Origin: an uncultured Oscillospiraceae bacterium
Lineage (GTDB): Bacteria; Bacillota; Clostridia; Oscillospirales; Oscillospiraceae
Direction of reading: 5' to 3'
Length of the DNA: 5,377 nucleotides
NCBI GenBank assembly: GCA_934622035.1
Contig: CAKTVG010000052.1
Location: 1 to 5,377, forward strand
Part shown: positions 5,369-5,377 of the stretch, in pieces
Layout: each line of letters begins with the position of its first letter
How positions within the stretch are numbered: position 1 is the stretch's first letter
Program-made: the position numbers and the translations under genes
The notes under the pieces: generated by a model
Databases searched by the model: none
What the model was told of the DNA's origin: nothing
Seen by the model: the letters and a program-made list of their open reading frames with translations, nothing else

Positions 5369-5377
5369 CACTCGTAA
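5349..5377 (+). CDS. Possible 5' end of the next transfer gene (VirB4-like ATPase?)
   Basis: Two consecutive ATG codons (5349 and 5352) open a different frame that reads MMKYSFDTR to the window end, overlapping the preceding gene by about 20 bases. Overlapping starts are used elsewhere in this operon, and a VirB4-type ATPase gene is what normally follows the preceding protein. There is no clear ribosome binding site, and nine residues do not allow a family call, so the true start may lie beyond the window. Confidence 0.3.

Noticed and set aside
1..5377. CRISPR arrays, tRNA or rRNA genes, insertion sequences and attachment sites.
   Set aside because: I saw no direct-repeat and spacer pattern, no tRNA-like or rRNA-like sequence, no transposase frame and no terminal inverted repeats in the window.

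Overview
The window looks like part of the conjugation module of an integrative and conjugative element (ICE) of the Tn1549/CTn type, from a GC-rich gut Clostridia-type Firmicute (Oscillospiraceae/Lachnospiraceae-like). The grounds are the gene order, the protein families, the strong AGGAGG-type ribosome binding sites and a Gram-positive surface adhesin with a C-terminal sorting signal. Family calls rest on reading the protein sequences from memory of these families; no search was run.

Layout: all genes are on the + strand and tightly packed. (1) 1-294 is the 3' end of a DUF3846-type ICE accessory protein, cut by the window edge. (2) 352-936 is a small lipoprotein with a long Pro/Thr/Glu/Ser linker and a compact C-terminal domain. 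(3) 950-980 is a very strong intrinsic terminator with its T-tract six bases before the next ribosome binding site. (4) 998-3223 is a 741-residue surface adhesin: signal peptide, thioester (TQXA) domain, four CnaB-like isopeptide domains, an IPQTD sorting motif, a membrane segment and a basic tail. (5) 3236-3568 is a secreted or membrane protein of 110 residues (DUF3852-like). (6) 3579-4484 is a polytopic TrbL/VirB6-like channel protein. (7) 4500-4760 is a PrgI/VirB3-like protein. (8) 4760-5368 is a stand-alone protein resembling the N-terminal part of VirB4/TrbE ATPases. (9) A further overlapping start at 5349 may begin the VirB4-like ATPase gene, cut by the window end.

How they may work together: items 5-9 form the inner-membrane core of a Gram-positive type IV secretion system. 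The adhesin would hold mating partners together, and the lipoprotein may act at the cell surface, for example in assembly or exclusion. No stretch over 300 bases lacks a gene. The least ordinary points are the terminator, which apparently must be read through to express the adhesin and transfer genes; the Gly-to-Asp change in the sorting motif; and the VirB4 N-terminal-like domain on its own polypeptide.
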